64,000 bases of DNA, taken from positions 60,679,650 to 60,743,649 of the forward strand of contig CM038469.1 in assembly GCA_021464415.1 (NCBI GenBank). Reading direction: 5' to 3'. Shown in pieces: positions 1 to 12,135 of this stretch (its first letter is position 1; every line of letters begins with the position of its first letter). The stretch comes from Lonicera japonica. Lineage: Eukaryota; Streptophyta; Magnoliopsida; Dipsacales; Caprifoliaceae. The notes beneath the pieces are model-generated. The model worked only from the letters and a program-made list of their open reading frames with translations. It searched no databases and was not told the DNA's origin. A program made the translations under genes and the position numbers.

Positions 1-366
1 TCAAATGTCAAAAGGGCTTGCCTATTATATTAAATATATGTGTGTATACTTTTTACGCATTGTATAAAATAAATTTCGTCCTTCAAAAAATAGTTTTCTT
101 TAAACAATATAAAAATTATTAATAAGGCTTGCTAATGGAGCTGCATCATTTCTGCCGATAGAAATTTTTATTAAAAATGATAAAAACTTTATAAAAAGGG
201 GCATTATTTATAAAAATTATACATGTATGTATTAAACTTGTCCCCCCTAATTTATAAAAGGGCCATTAGTATTAAACTTACCCTCTATCACTTGAAAAAA
301 AATTCTGACTCTAACTGCTTTTACCCAATCAGATTAATTCTATTTTGAAAAAAAGATGCTAACTAA
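1..366. other. AT-rich sequence without a gene
   Basis: No reading frame of note, no RNA gene and no clear repeat boundary is visible. The stretch runs into a MITE at its right end. Confidence 0.5.
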
Positions 367-837
367 GAGCATCTCAAACTGTTTTGTATAATTTTAATTT
401 GTGTAAAATTTACACGTTTTGGAAAAAAAATAGCATCCAACAATCTAAACTTTGGCACGTAGAATTTATGTAAAACTCAATTTACACATCCACATCATCT
501 TTCTCTCTCCTTAGATTTTTTACAAAAACTTTAAAATAATATAACTAAAAATCTAAAATTTATTTTTTAATAGAATTTATATATTTGAAATCTACTCATT
601 AAGAGTTAAAAAATAAAATCCATTATGACTATGAAACAATGTATAAAAAAAAATCATACAAAATTATTAAATATTGCATATAATGATATAATCCATTTGT
701 GTGATTTTCATTGGTCCATTAAATTTTACACATGAGTACCATTGGAGCACAAAATGGATATGTGTATAATTCATGTTTAAAAATCCTTACACGTAGGATT
801 TTACACAAAAAAATATATACAACCATTGAAGATGCTC
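367..837. mobile_element. Tourist-like MITE (PIF/Harbinger type)
   Basis: The left end begins GAGCATCTCAAACTG and the right end, read on the other strand, begins GAGCATCTTCAATGG, so the termini are inverted repeats. Both are flanked by TAA (364-366 and 838-840), the 3-bp target duplication typical of PIF/Harbinger. The 471-bp interior has no coding capacity, so it would depend on a transposase elsewhere. Confidence 0.7.
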
Positions 838-1179
838 TAAGATAGAAAAATGTAATGTAAATAAAGAAAACACAATTATAAAAAATTTACTTGAGATTTT
901 TCTATTAACAAATTGTATTACTAAATAAATATAGATGAAAATACTCTCACTCATGAGATATATAAATAAATTTATAGAAAGAATCATTGGAGAAGGGCTA
1001 AGATTCTTTGCAAACGTACCCGAGATTTCTCATAAGTACGACAAATGTGTTGTGATTGGCAAGAATACATCTAACCAATTTATCAAAAATAAAATAAAAA
1101 TACATATAATCAAATTTGCAGTTGTAAGATCTAATAATAACATAAGTTACTGTTAACATATAAAAAGATAGGAGTTTTT
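838..1179. other. AT-rich spacer
   Basis: A 73-codon open frame at 935-1156 shows no recognisable domain and has the base composition of its surroundings; I treat it as chance. Nothing else is seen. Confidence 0.4.
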
Positions 1180-2682
1180 TTTTTAAAAGACAAATGACAC
1201 ATTTTTAAAAAAAATTAGTTTGAAGGACAACTTTAGTTATAAGGACAAACGTAATTTTATTTATTAATAATAAAATTTAGAGTGTTTTTCTAAACTACCC
1301 TTACTAAAGATAAACAAAAACTAAATAAATTAAAATATTAAAATTAAATGGAAACAAAATAAAAACATAATTCAAACCAATCAAAAGAAAAAAAAGTTAA
1401 TTTCAAACAAAACAAGTAATCGAAATATTATCAAAAGTCAACCAAAAAAATAACGAAACTTTTTGAAACATATGAGCTAAGATGAGCTCATACAACAAAA
1501 ACAATGGGTAGACATCAATGTATCTAACATAGATTGGCATATTGTTATAACTGCAAAGAGGAACCAAATGAATGAAAAAGCCTGAAAAAACAATAAAGCC
1601 ATGAACGTGAATGCATGAATGATGAGAATATACTTAACAAGAAATATGTATAATATGTAGTTTAAAAAATGTTAGTTGGGACTAAATATTGTTGCTACCT
1701 CATTTAAGATAAACATAAAAATTATATAAAATAACAAAAATATAGTAACAAATTTTGTAGCATATTAAGTGGAGTTCAAATTCAAATCTATTAATAATTA
1801 TCAAAAGCAATCAAAATTCAAAAAAGAAATCAACACCAACTTAAATGCATGGAACATTGAAATTTAAAATGAAATACAAATTTCATGCAATTTTGATGTT
1901 CAGAATTGGTTTGCAAACAACGTATTAATATCCACATTTTTTACATAAAAAATGAATCAAAAAAAAATGTTTAAACATATTTACGCAAGTATACTACATT
2001 ACAGACTGATGTATACAACGTATAATATACAAAAAATAATAACATAAAAAAAGGAAGATGTATAGTTAAACTTTTATAGAAACATGTTTAAATTTAGACA
2101 TGTATGATTGAAAAACATCATATCAAAGATTTATGAGAAAGACTTACTTGTGTATATCTAGCAAAACGTAAATTATATTTTAACACCATAATCATCCATT
2201 ACGGAGGACAATGGGTTACAATTAACAATTACACATTTATCTGAAAAACAAGCACAACATAAAGCATTAAACTTTATAGTGAAATGTTTTGATGGACTAA
2301 GTGGATTAAAATCAGGAAAAAAAAGGCACTAAAGTAACCATTTTTCCGTATCAATGACGATTGCAAAGAGTGGAAGAATGTATACATTGTCTCAAACAAC
2401 TCCTTTCGGTATCACGATGGTACATTGAACAAAGTATTGATGAGTTACGAGCACAAACTCCGCCATGAAAAATCAAAAACAAAAATCTCAGAAGGATTAA
2501 TACTAACTTTATGAAAGAAGCTTAAATCAGAAGATGTGATAATGAAAAATCATAAATTGAGTGGTACTAGTTAAAAAAAGATAGGATTAGTAGTAGGCTT
2601 AAAAAAATAGGTGGGCCATTATAATTAAGACACAAGCTTGTTGAGCTTATTATACTCATACGACTGGATTTTATTATTTAAA

Positions 2683-2876
2683 GGTCTATTCGATAACAAC
2701 ATAAAAAAAATAGTCGAATTTTCTGATGAGTTGAAAAGGACATATATTTATAAAAATAAACATCAGATGTAAAGCATTTCATCACATGCATCAACTTATT
2801 TTCCAACTTCTAATATAAATCAAGTGTGTGTGTGTTTTTTTTTTTTTTTTTATCATTTTTGCTGTCAAACAGGGCC
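2683..2876. mobile_element. Small hAT-like MITE, family 1
   Basis: The ends read GGTCTATTCGATAACAACA on the left and, on the other strand at the right, GGCCCTGTTTGACAGCAAAA. Related copies lie at 10206-10400 (truncated) and 60866-61131. It sits inside long-TIR element copy A, so it is younger than that element. Confidence 0.55.
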
Positions 2877-3099
2877 TATGTCAAATTCACCCATGTTTTA
2901 ATTTTTTTGCACCATTATTAATTTATTAATTTTAAAAAGACACCCTCACAATTAGACCACCCGAACTAAAAACACAAGTGAGTGAATATTTTTCAAGATA
3001 TTAGCATTCTCTGAGTTATATTTTCACCTTCTTTCCATAGTTATATAGATAAGTAAATTGATTATTTAGTTGCAACATGGGACCAATTCGACAATAAAT

Positions 3100-3345
3100 T
3101 AATTTAAACTTTTCAATCAAAATATATACTAGAGACACACACATAATATGTCTGACAAAATATATTAACTTAATATGTCTGCCATAAAATTGAAAAAAAA
3201 ATATAACTTAATATATCTATCAAAACATTGAAAAGATGTATAACTTAATATGTCTGACAGAAAATAAAAAATATGCAATTTAATATGTTTGCCAGAAAAT
3301 TAATTAGAGGAACATAACTTAATACGTCTGATTGTTATTATGGAA
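3100..3345 (+). repeat. Degenerate 40-50 bp array (TTAATATGTCTG units)
   Basis: About five degenerate units, each with a core near CTTAATATGTCTGCCAGAAA, follow one another at roughly 40-50 bp spacing. The same core recurs at 11760-12135 in copy B, partly inverted. Subterminal arrays of this type can be transposase binding sites; that role is inferred. Confidence 0.6.
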
Positions 3346-3665
3346 AAATCGTGCCTCAGACATATTTGCAGCTTCGGTCTCATATCATGTCTGGTTATTC
3401 TTTGATTTTTTTTGAATAATTCTTATGTTATCTTCTTGTTTGAATTTCTTGCGATATGTATTTGAATTGGTTTGAATCTATTTTCACTGATTTAATTTCT
3501 AATTTAGTTGTATATTTATTTTCTTGTATTTATTTTTAAGAATGGTAGTATTGTAATTCAACTTAATTAATTGAAATAGTAAAATAATTAAATTTTTTTT
3601 CTTGATTTAAAGTTGGTCCTTTAATCAAAAGTTGGTCCTCCCAACTAATTTTTGGAAAATGATAT

Positions 3666-5186
3666 CCTTTATTATAAGAAAAACAAGCTCATAATTGTCC
3701 TTTCTAATTATTTGATAAAAAAGATATTGATAGTTTTATTTCTTCAATTTACACAACTTGGAATTCGAACCACTCTTCTAATATTAATGTTTTGGCCCGT
3801 AAATCCACCTTTATGCCGATATTATCCTAAATTAAGTCCATGAATTAACCTTTGTATTGATATATATTGTCCCAAATTAAATATCTATGAACTTCAAGTA
3901 TGAAATTTTACCTCAAAATTATCGGTTCTAATTAATAGATCTATCATACTTATTAACTCAATATTAAACATCTAGACTTTTAATATGGAATTATAATAAA
4001 TCAAGTTACCACTCTATGAGGTCCAACATCCTTGAGGTTTCACAATAATAATAATAATAACAATAACAATAATAGTTAATAATTAAGAAGTAACAATTGT
4101 AAAATGCAACTAAAATAGATGACACATTATTAATGAATTAGTTCAGAAAGTTAACTATATATTGTTAATGAGTAATCATGATAAGAGAAAGATTCTAATA
4201 TTATGATAGATTGTATAATTATATGCCGACTGTTATACGTGACACTTACGATTTCTCTCTTTAAATAAAACAAGAAGGAACAATTTAAGAGTTCATTTGA
4301 TTTGAGTTTTAAATTATTTATGAAATAATATATTTTATTCTAAAATGGATTCCAATATTTGGTTTGAATTTTGGGTTAGAAGTGCATCATTTCAAGAATA
4401 AAATATTCTTTCAAAGTTTTCCATCTTAAATGTATGGCAATAGATGTTTACTCTAAGTATTCTCTTTCAGATTTTTTTCTCAAGAGCAAAATATTCCTCT
4501 TACTTACCAAGACAACTTTTTTTTCATTTAAATTATTTTTTAAAAGAAAAAATTATTTTTGTTATTAAACTTTTCCTTTTTATTATTAAATATATACAAC
4601 AATCTTAACAATAAAAACTTAAATTTTACCAAGTAAAATGGTTGGGACTTATCTTTTAATTTTATAAAAAGAATAATATTTTAGTAATTCACACGTATTT
4701 CATTCATATTCTTGTTTGAACCAAATATAGGGGCGCAATTTAATGTTCTAAGAAAGAAGAATTTATGTCTGAAACTCTGAACTAAACATTGGCAAGACAT
4801 TTTAGCTGCTATGAGAAAAGCTTTTCAAGAATCTAAGATTTTCGTTCAATTCCCAAAACTCGAACCAGATGAACCATGAGGAGTAATTCCGCATGTTCCT
4901 GCTAAAACATTAAAAAAAATTAAAAAATTATGCCAAGTGTGTGTTCATTTTTAAACTTATTGGGATTTAGAGTTTGAATGTCAAATCTAGAATCCAAATT
5001 CGAAAAAAGCATAGGTGCTTTTTATTTGACAAAAATCCAAAACATGCGATAGTACAACTAGCTAGTACTTATTTTCCGAGGAATCAAATTACAGCAACAA
5101 GAATTTGTACAGTAATCTTTTATCATGTTTTTGCGTATGACATAATTCAAAAATACATATGAGTTCTTGAAAATCCAAATAAAAGT
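3666..5186. other. AT-rich intergenic sequence
   Basis: Only short chance frames occur. An AAT microsatellite-like run lies near 4048-4080. A region around 4290-4720 rich in ATTTTATT motifs could be an old MITE, but I could not define its ends. Confidence 0.4.
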
Positions 5187-5187
5187 A

Positions 5188-5400
5188 AAGAAAGAACAGA
5201 TTAATGTATTATCATTTGCAGTCCAACACAATCCCACTCCAATTTTTCAAATTTATATATTTATTTACTTAATTATTTCTTATAAAAGAAAAGAAAGAAC
5301 TGATTTATGTATTATCATTTGCACTCCAACACATGCAACCCAACTCCAATTTTTCCAGTTTATATATTTATTTACTTAATTAATTATTTCTTTTCAAGAA
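5188..5400. repeat. Two-copy tandem repeat, ~103-bp period
   Basis: A unit starting AAAGAACAGATTAATG at about 5191 recurs as AAAGAACTGATTTATG at about 5294, and the following CACTCCAATTTTTC and TATATTTATTTACTTAATTA stretches repeat in order. The chance frame 5167-5379 exists because of this duplication and is not a gene. Confidence 0.75.
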
Positions 5401-6480
5401 AAGAAGGGCCGAGACCCCTAAAATTTTATTAATAAAAAAGAAAAGAACAAATACAACTTAGAATCCATTTTTTCAAATTGAAATGACTAAAATGTCCACA
5501 TAAATTATAACGAGACAAAAAAATCCACCCACAAGTAAAATGGTATATTTTTCATTTCAAGCATGAATGTACAAGTCTAATGTTGTAGACGGGTTGTATT
5601 TGTGTGTGGATATAACAGTTATACGCTAACAAGCCATATACTATCTATGAGCTAGAATTCTTCCATATAGTCTAGGTGTGATAAATTGATATTATATATA
5701 TATACATATGTGTGTGTGCGCGCACGTTCGCGTGATTATTAACCCTTCTTAGCAAGATGTTTTTTACTAAAAATATCAAAATTGTAAAGAGTTGGACACA
5801 AAGTGTACAATATCTTATTAGCTAAACAAATACATGTTAAAAAATCAAATATATTAGAGAATGTTTTGGAGTGATAATATATATTAATGTAAATATTTTA
5901 AATCCAAAGCTAAGGGAAGGCTACAAAATTTCACAAAATGATAACCATACATACCAAATGATAGCCAAAAAATAAGAAGAAAAAAGGAATGGTTAGTTTC
6001 CTAGCAACTTCCAAGAAAGGTCCAGAGCTGGGAGTAACAATAAAGTTTAACTTGTTTGTTGGGTAAGAATTGAAGGGCATGTTCCGTGATTCATGATATA
6101 TTAGAATATATGGAGTATATATCTTGTGACAAAAACCCTAATTTGGATCCTTGTGACTGAGTCTTGTTAGAGATAGTTGCTTTCCCATCCAAATTCTCCC
6201 CCAGTTAGTCACGGTAGACGTACTAGGTAGGCAAACGTACTATAGTTGCAAGAATTTTCAATTTTTCCTTTTTTATTTTCCCTTCAAATATGTAGTATAC
6301 AAACATAAAAATTAAAAATTTTGTAGCGCATTGAAAAAATCGTGGTATAATACGTGTGATTGCTTACTTTTTGTAATCTCTCTTCGAAAATCTATTCACT
6401 AATGCGAGGTTTAAAGAGTGTTTCTGCTTGCTGCAAATTCCATCGCATGTATATATGTACAACCTATATATAAATTATGA
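5401..6480. other. AT-rich intergenic sequence with a TA/TG microsatellite
   Basis: A mixed TA, TG and CG dinucleotide run lies at about 5692-5730. No gene is seen. The stretch at 6160-6240 is slightly more GC-rich but has no conserved frame. Confidence 0.4.
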
Positions 6481-6481
6481 G

Positions 6482-6665
6482 TTTTTTTTTTCTTTTGGTT
6501 CCCCACAGGGTGTCCGGACCAGCTTTTGCACATCTCGACTAATCCCCGCTCGCGGTGCGTGGCTGCCGCTGGCCAAGCATTATTTTGACAACGCCGATAA
6601 TCGACCTTGGGAGCTCCAAGTTGACCCAAGGTTGTCCCAATAGCAACCTTATACCATCACTTGTT
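6482..6665 (-). mobile_element. SINE-like retroposon, copy 1
   Basis: Read on the minus strand, a tRNA-like head (box-A-like TGGTATAAGG) is followed by a conserved tail with GGGATTAGTCGAGATG and GCTGGTCCGGACACC, then a poly-A run (the plus-strand T run near 6482-6491). A second copy with the same order lies at 60621-60815. The tail resembles a 3' domain shared by many angiosperm SINEs, as I recall the family. The open frames overlapping it on both strands are by-products. Confidence 0.6.
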
Positions 6666-7871
6666 GTGATCTATTATGCGAGGTTACGTGTTAACGAAGA
6701 ATTGATGCAATGTGAAAAGATTTTTTTTTATTATTATTTCAAAATAAAATGTTTTTTTCCACTAAACCAACCCACAAGTTCAACTACATAAAAAAAATTA
6801 AGTTGAGATGATTAGGTCCAAAAGTAATTAAGCCACTAAACTAAATTAGGGGGAAATCTGGTGGGATTTAAAGTTTAAACATGCACATCAAGCTAGAGCT
6901 TTAATTATATAGTTTCAATTCATATGCTAGTCAATTTAAACTTATAGTGAAAGTGGATCTAATAAAGTAGTCGGATTAACCAACCATCACTATTGGTTAA
7001 GCTAGTGGCATCTTTAATTAACTGTTAATGGTGGAGTTTAGTGACCGAGTCTACATCTTAGATAAGGTTTGTTCATCTGACTTGCTGCATTTTCTCATCC
7101 AACCCAGAAAAAAAAAAACCCTCTGCCCAGAGATGTTCGTATCCATAGTGGCCGGGTCTTCATTTATTAATTTTTTTTTCATGTTGATATAGAATATGAA
7201 CATAAATAATATATCTATATAATTAATTAAGTGTGAACATGAAGTATTTGGTGTGCATTAAAAATGTCTAAAATATCTTAGGAGGATTCGAACTCATAAT
7301 TTCAAACATAATAAAAACAGCATTTGTTTATTTTCTCTTACGATGCAATTCTATACATAATGCCAAGAATTACTACGTATAATATTGTACACGTATCGAG
7401 TGTGCCACCAATTCTAACATATATAGAAACTAGGGATCTGGTAAGAACTGGTTCTATACAAATTAACCAGCCTTCGACAAATTTTAATCGCTGAGAAACA
7501 TCTTCCCATACTTTAACAACAAAAAATTATTAGTATACGAACTAGTACATACCAAATTCAAACTGTTTATATATATACATATTTATTACTGTATTTAAAT
7601 TTAAGTATTTTTGTCATCTTCTATCCGTCTGTGTGAATTTGCAAATTTGGGATATATGAGTTATTCGGTTTGAACACTTGATTCCAATTCCTAACTTGTG
7701 AAAAGGTGCACTTTCTTTAAAAGGTGCACTTTCAAATATCTAACTTATGGAAAGGTGCACTTTCTTTAAATAAAATTTAAATCTCTTCTTTTTACTACAT
7801 ATTAAAATATGCATATCGAAAAACAAAGACGAATTGGAAGGACACCAATCACACGTTTTCAAATAATACAT
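6666..7871. other. AT-rich intergenic sequence
   Basis: No gene. A short direct repeat with core AAAGGTGCACTTTCTTTAAA occurs two to three times at about 7700-7770. A GTTCGAATCC motif on the minus strand near 7287 resembles a tRNA/SINE B box, but no box A or poly-A tail could be joined to it. Confidence 0.4.
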
Positions 7872-7874
7872 TTA

Positions 7875-8084
7875 GGCCTCGTTTGATTTGGGTATTTAAA
7901 GTGGGATGGGATTATTAATACTACTTACTTTATAATACATTGTTTGATTCGCACAAATGTGCTGGAATTACTAATACCGATACTAACTTAATACTACTCT
8001 TTGTGATATAATTTAATACTTGCGGGAGTGGTATTATTTATCTAGGATTAAGAAAAAGGAACCATATATTTTCAAAAATGCCAT

Positions 8085-8119
<35 letters not shown>

Positions 8120-8331
8120 TATTATTATTATTATTATTATTTTATTATTTTTGTTATTCCAAAATATAATCTCGTATACGAGTTACAAAACCAAATATGA
8201 TATTAACATCAGTATGGGATGTTTCAGTATTAATACTGCATGAATCAAAACATGGTATTGGTAATAGTCCAGTACTATTAATACTGGTATTATTAATTCC
8301 ACTGACCCTAATACCTGAATCAAACGAGGCC
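7875..8331. mobile_element. Tourist-like MITE (PIF/Harbinger type)
   Basis: The ends are GGCCTCGTTTGATTTGGGTA and, on the opposite strand, GGCCTCGTTTGATTCAGGTA, an almost perfect terminal inverted repeat. Both sides are flanked by TTA (7872-7874 and 8332-8334). The interior contains an ACT microsatellite followed by a TTA run (about 8085-8142). It has no coding capacity. Confidence 0.8.
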
Positions 8332-8744
8332 TTACTGTGTTTGGTTTGTTTCAATTGTTTATGTCAATGTTTTGAGGATATATATATATATAGTAACTCT
8401 TACCGCTTGAGTTGTATGATTAATGAACATCTATCAAGGAATATTAATAAAGTGATATACGTACTTGATACAAAATATTGACATATTCAACATGGTCGCT
8501 ATATGTATTGGTTAGAATGAAGAGTTTGTATGAATACAACCAATGAGTAATCGTCGATTAAAATGTTATTTTTTTACGTTAGATAACTATGTGTCTTTTG
8601 AGGAACTCTTTGTCGAGGTTGTTATGACATTGCATTTATCGGAAAAGACAATGATACTATACCCTTTTTTTTGTCTAATGTTCGTATATTCTTTCTTTCA
8701 AGTAATTTTTTGAATTAATTAAGAGCCAACAACAAAGTTGGCAT

Positions 8745-9080
8745 CAATATTATTTCATTAAAGGATTGTTTGTTTTGCCAACTTAAATCTGAAAACCTAA
8801 AATTTTCAGATTTAAGTGGTGTGAAAGTTGTTTGTATAGCAAAAAATTAAGTGATTTGTCACTTAAATCTGAAAATTTGCATCCAAAATTTTAAGAGGCA
8901 TGTTTGCCACTTAAATATGAAAACTTAAAACTCCTCATTACAAAATACCTATTTTACCCTCATTAAAGCCATAATCATGTGATCTAAATATACTAATAAG
9001 GGCAAAATTGTCATATTAAAAAAAATCATTTTTCAGATGTATTATATTCAAACAAACAACATTTTTTTCAAATACAGTTT
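8745..9080. repeat. Fold-back repeat, probably an old MITE
   Basis: Several copies of ACTTAAATCTGAAAA and its inverse TTTTCAGATTTAAGT lie between 8780 and 8935. GTTTGTTT near 8770 and CAAACAAACAAC near 9050 could be decayed inverted termini. No target duplication was found. Confidence 0.4.
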
Positions 9081-9488
9081 TCAGAAGTAAACAAATAATT
9101 TTTTTAATTTTCAATTTTTAGATGTTTTATCAAAGGTCACCCAAGTAGAAAAGTAGTTAATTATACTTGAGACAAACTTTTCACTTGGAGTGATCATATA
9201 TACAGTACAAACGGTAAACAAGCTCAAAAGTTAGAATATCACAATACTCGAACATAATAATCATATCCCTAGATTCTAACCACAATAACTTGCTTAATTT
9301 TTTATATAGATGCACATTTTCATATTCAACAGAACTATATATATATATACATACCATGCACAGGTACGATCTTGCTCTTAGCTTCTGTTTTGATTGTATG
9401 CATGTAAATGAAAAAAAAAAACTCCGCTGACAAAATTTCACAATTTGATACGTGCAGTTACGTTGATTAATTGCTTTGAGCTTCGTGA

Positions 9489-9641
9489 TCGAGTGTCCTT
9501 CTCTTCTGTTCTTTGCGTGCGGCTCTTCTCCTTAGTCGGCCATGGGACCTGTTGCATGTGGTGGAGTACGTTGTCAAGGCGGCAGTGGCGCTCTTTGCGT
9601 TTGCAACCATGGTCATTGATAAGATAAGCTCCAAATACTGA
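9489..9641 (+). other. GC-rich island with a short hydrophobic frame
   Basis: A roughly 180-bp island near 9480-9660 is much more GC-rich than its surroundings. One plus-strand frame of about 50 codons stays open to a TGA at 9639 and encodes a C-terminal segment containing VVKAAVALFAFATMVIDK, which could span a membrane. No ATG lies near its start, and no flanking exon could be joined. It may be an exon of an unrecognised gene, a captured gene fragment, or chance. I do not recognise the family. Confidence 0.2.
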
Positions 9642-10205
9642 TCGAGCGAGGTCCACTTCTACCCAATCTATCAGCTGTATATATCAATATGTAGACACGT
9701 AGTGAGATCGAGTTGAAACAAGCATATACAATGCATGAATGTGCGTCTGTGCGATCGAGTTCGGACAATCATACGCAATGCCTATATATGCAAAACTCTT
9801 TAATTACTTGAGCATATATGCACGATGCAAGTATGATATATAAGCCATTTAAAGTAATTAATTAGTCTTGCACTAGCTTGTAATTAAATTTTATGTCAAG
9901 ACATGCATACCCTAATTAAGGCCTAGCTTCCACCACATATATATATATATATCTAAATTAATTTTGGATTGAATGCTCCATCCTCTTATATATCAACAGC
10001 CCAACGATCACAATTGTTTCATGTACGTCTTTGTGTTAAGTTCAAAGTTATTTACGTTTTCCACACAACATAGTATATATTATAATACAAGTTATATTTT
10101 ACATATATAGTTGCATTATAATTATATTTTCATAATGTTATGTATTTAATTAGAGCGTCACAAATATAAATATGAGTTGGATTTTCCAAGATCATACAAT
10201 TCTAA
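9642..10205. other. AT-rich intergenic sequence
   Basis: Repeated ATATATAT tracts and ATGCAT-type motifs are present. No gene or defined repeat is seen. Confidence 0.4.
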
Positions 10206-10400
10206 AGTTCTGTTCGATAACAACATAAAAAATAAAAAGAAAAACACTTAATTTGCACAAGAGATTGAAAAATAAGCTAGTTGATGCATCTGTTGAAATA
10301 TCTTACTTTCTTACTTTTTCAATGGAAGAAATGTATTTCAGGATTGATCGGAAAAAAAAATTCACAAAAAATAGAAGAATGGAGTACATTGCTCATAAAA
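10206..10400. mobile_element. Truncated hAT-like MITE, family 1
   Basis: The left end, with TCTGTTCGATAACAACA, matches the left ends at 2683 and 60866. The interior with GAAAAATAAG and TGATGCATC resembles the 60866 copy. The expected inverted right end is missing; the sequence runs into long-TIR element copy B. Confidence 0.45.
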
Positions 10401-11530
10401 ATATTATCATAAAAAAAATATGATTTTTAGGACTTTTTTTTATTAACTGAGCATTCTCTTTCTAACGAAGGACAACAATTTTGGAGGATTAGTATCAAGG
10501 CCTACTTTTGATTGGAGGACAAAACTATATTTCTAGCATTAATAAAATTATAGTTAGAGTATTCGGGAATTGCCCTTATATATTAAAAGATATACATGAA
10601 TATTTAAAGGATTATCTACATTAATGTAATTAATCCAAGAATAATTACTAATGAAATTCAAACTCAAAAATTTTCAAAAAAACAACAAATATCCAAAAAT
10701 AGAAGATAGATATCAAAAAAGTCAAACAAAACAAAACATTCTAATTAGTCTTACTAGAATTTGTGCTTGCTCAGTAATCAATATGTCTATCTTGATATAT
10801 CTGAATGTTCGAAGAAATGATTTTGGATGAACAAACATACAATAGATACCATGGAAAATAAGAAACAAGTATGCGAATAATACGTAAACACTGGAAAATT
10901 AAGGTACAGACATTACACATAGATGTTTAGATAAGGTTGATTAAAACATAAATATGAATGCGTGTTCATACGAATATGATATTCGTCAACGTTAACAGAT
11001 CGATCGATTGGAGATGAGAAGCTCACCAAGTAATGTATTTTTAAGGCATAATGGACTCGAACACATTACAATTTCAACGACTTTTGTCCAGCGTGCAAAA
11101 CAAACTCTTCAACCATAAGCAACCAATAAGACAAAAAAAAACAATCACCTCGATAGATAGAAGCAAATACCATAAAGCAATAAGGTAAATGATTATCAAT
11201 AAATCATAGCAATCATAAATAAATAAATAAATAAAAAAACCACATGTCAGTGTGTCTGATGATAAAAAATACAAAGCTGAAAAGGTTCATGAAATCGTGA
11301 CTTGGGATGTGAGAAGCAGGAGGGTGTATGCATTGACAACAGTATGTTATATATGAGATAAGTATTAAAGGGAAATTACCTAGAGAAATAAAATGTTTGA
11401 ATAATAAAGAAAATAAATTTGGTGGGCCAAACTTTTATTGGCCCACTAATGTTAACAACTTATATTAAAGTGTGGATTGCCTAAACCATACATAAGTAAA
11501 GTGAAATGGGCCCCAAATTATACATAAGTA

Positions 11531-11574
11531 AAGTGAAATTGTGTGTGTGTGTGTTGGGGGGGGGGGGGGGTGGG
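11531..11574. repeat. GT microsatellite followed by a G run
   Basis: A run of GT repeats is followed directly by about 16 consecutive G residues and a TGGGG. Such tracts are prone to length variation and to assembly error. Confidence 0.8.
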
Positions 11575-11759
11575 GATGTCTGCCAATTCTGTTAAAAAGA
11601 GATAATAAAAGGAACATAAAATTTTGGAGGGTGCCAATATGTTTGTGTAACTGCGCACATGCAATATATTTGAGTTATTAGTTTAACTGCATGTGCATCT
11701 GTAATATGTCTAAACACACCAATGATAAAACAATATTCAATGCTTCATCTATTCGAGTA

Positions 11760-12135
11760 CTTAAAAAATGTCTACAAAATAAAATGTCGTAATTGTTAGT
11801 TAATATGCCAACAAAATTAACAAGGATAAAAAAATGTATACAAATTAATATGCCTACAAAATAATATGTTAGAAAAATGTTAACAAAATAAAATGATGTA
11901 CTTGTTAGTTAATATGCTTGCAAAATTAACAAGAACAGAAAAATGTCTATAAAATAATATGTTAGAAAAATGTCTACGATAAAAAATAGGTATTTTTTCT
12001 GGCAGACATATTAAATTACGTTCTTATAATTAATTTTCTTGCAAGCATATTAAGCTTTATCTTTTTAATTTTTTGGCAAACATATTACGTTAGATCTTTT
12101 CCATTTTCTGGCAGATATATTAAGTTACATCATTT
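11760..12135. repeat. Degenerate ~40-bp array with an orientation switch
   Basis: Units with AATATGCCTACAAAAT-type cores run left to right at 11760-11990. From about 12000 the units are inverted, with TTTCTGGCAGACATATTA-type cores repeated at roughly 50-bp spacing to 12125. The two halves could fold on each other. Confidence 0.55.

Larger units (their letters stand above)
1180..3665. mobile_element. Long-TIR non-autonomous element, copy A
   Basis: The left end carries a tract with two GGACAA-type motifs (around 1220-1250). The right end (3610-3660) carries the matching inverted tract with GGTCCT motifs, giving extended degenerate terminal inverted repeats. The right arm (about 3430-3660) is clearly homologous, in the same orientation, to 12590-12840 of copy B, sharing a stretch around AATTCAACTTAATTAATT. 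Both interiors share a GGTGGGCCA segment and a TGTCTG-rich subterminal array. There is no transposase. Long TIRs suggest a MULE-like origin, but I could not read a clean target duplication. Confidence 0.45.

Noticed and set aside
6411..6791. Overlapping frames on both strands around 6.5 kb
   Set aside because: They fall in the SINE-like repeat, whose second copy at 60.6 kb does not preserve these frames.
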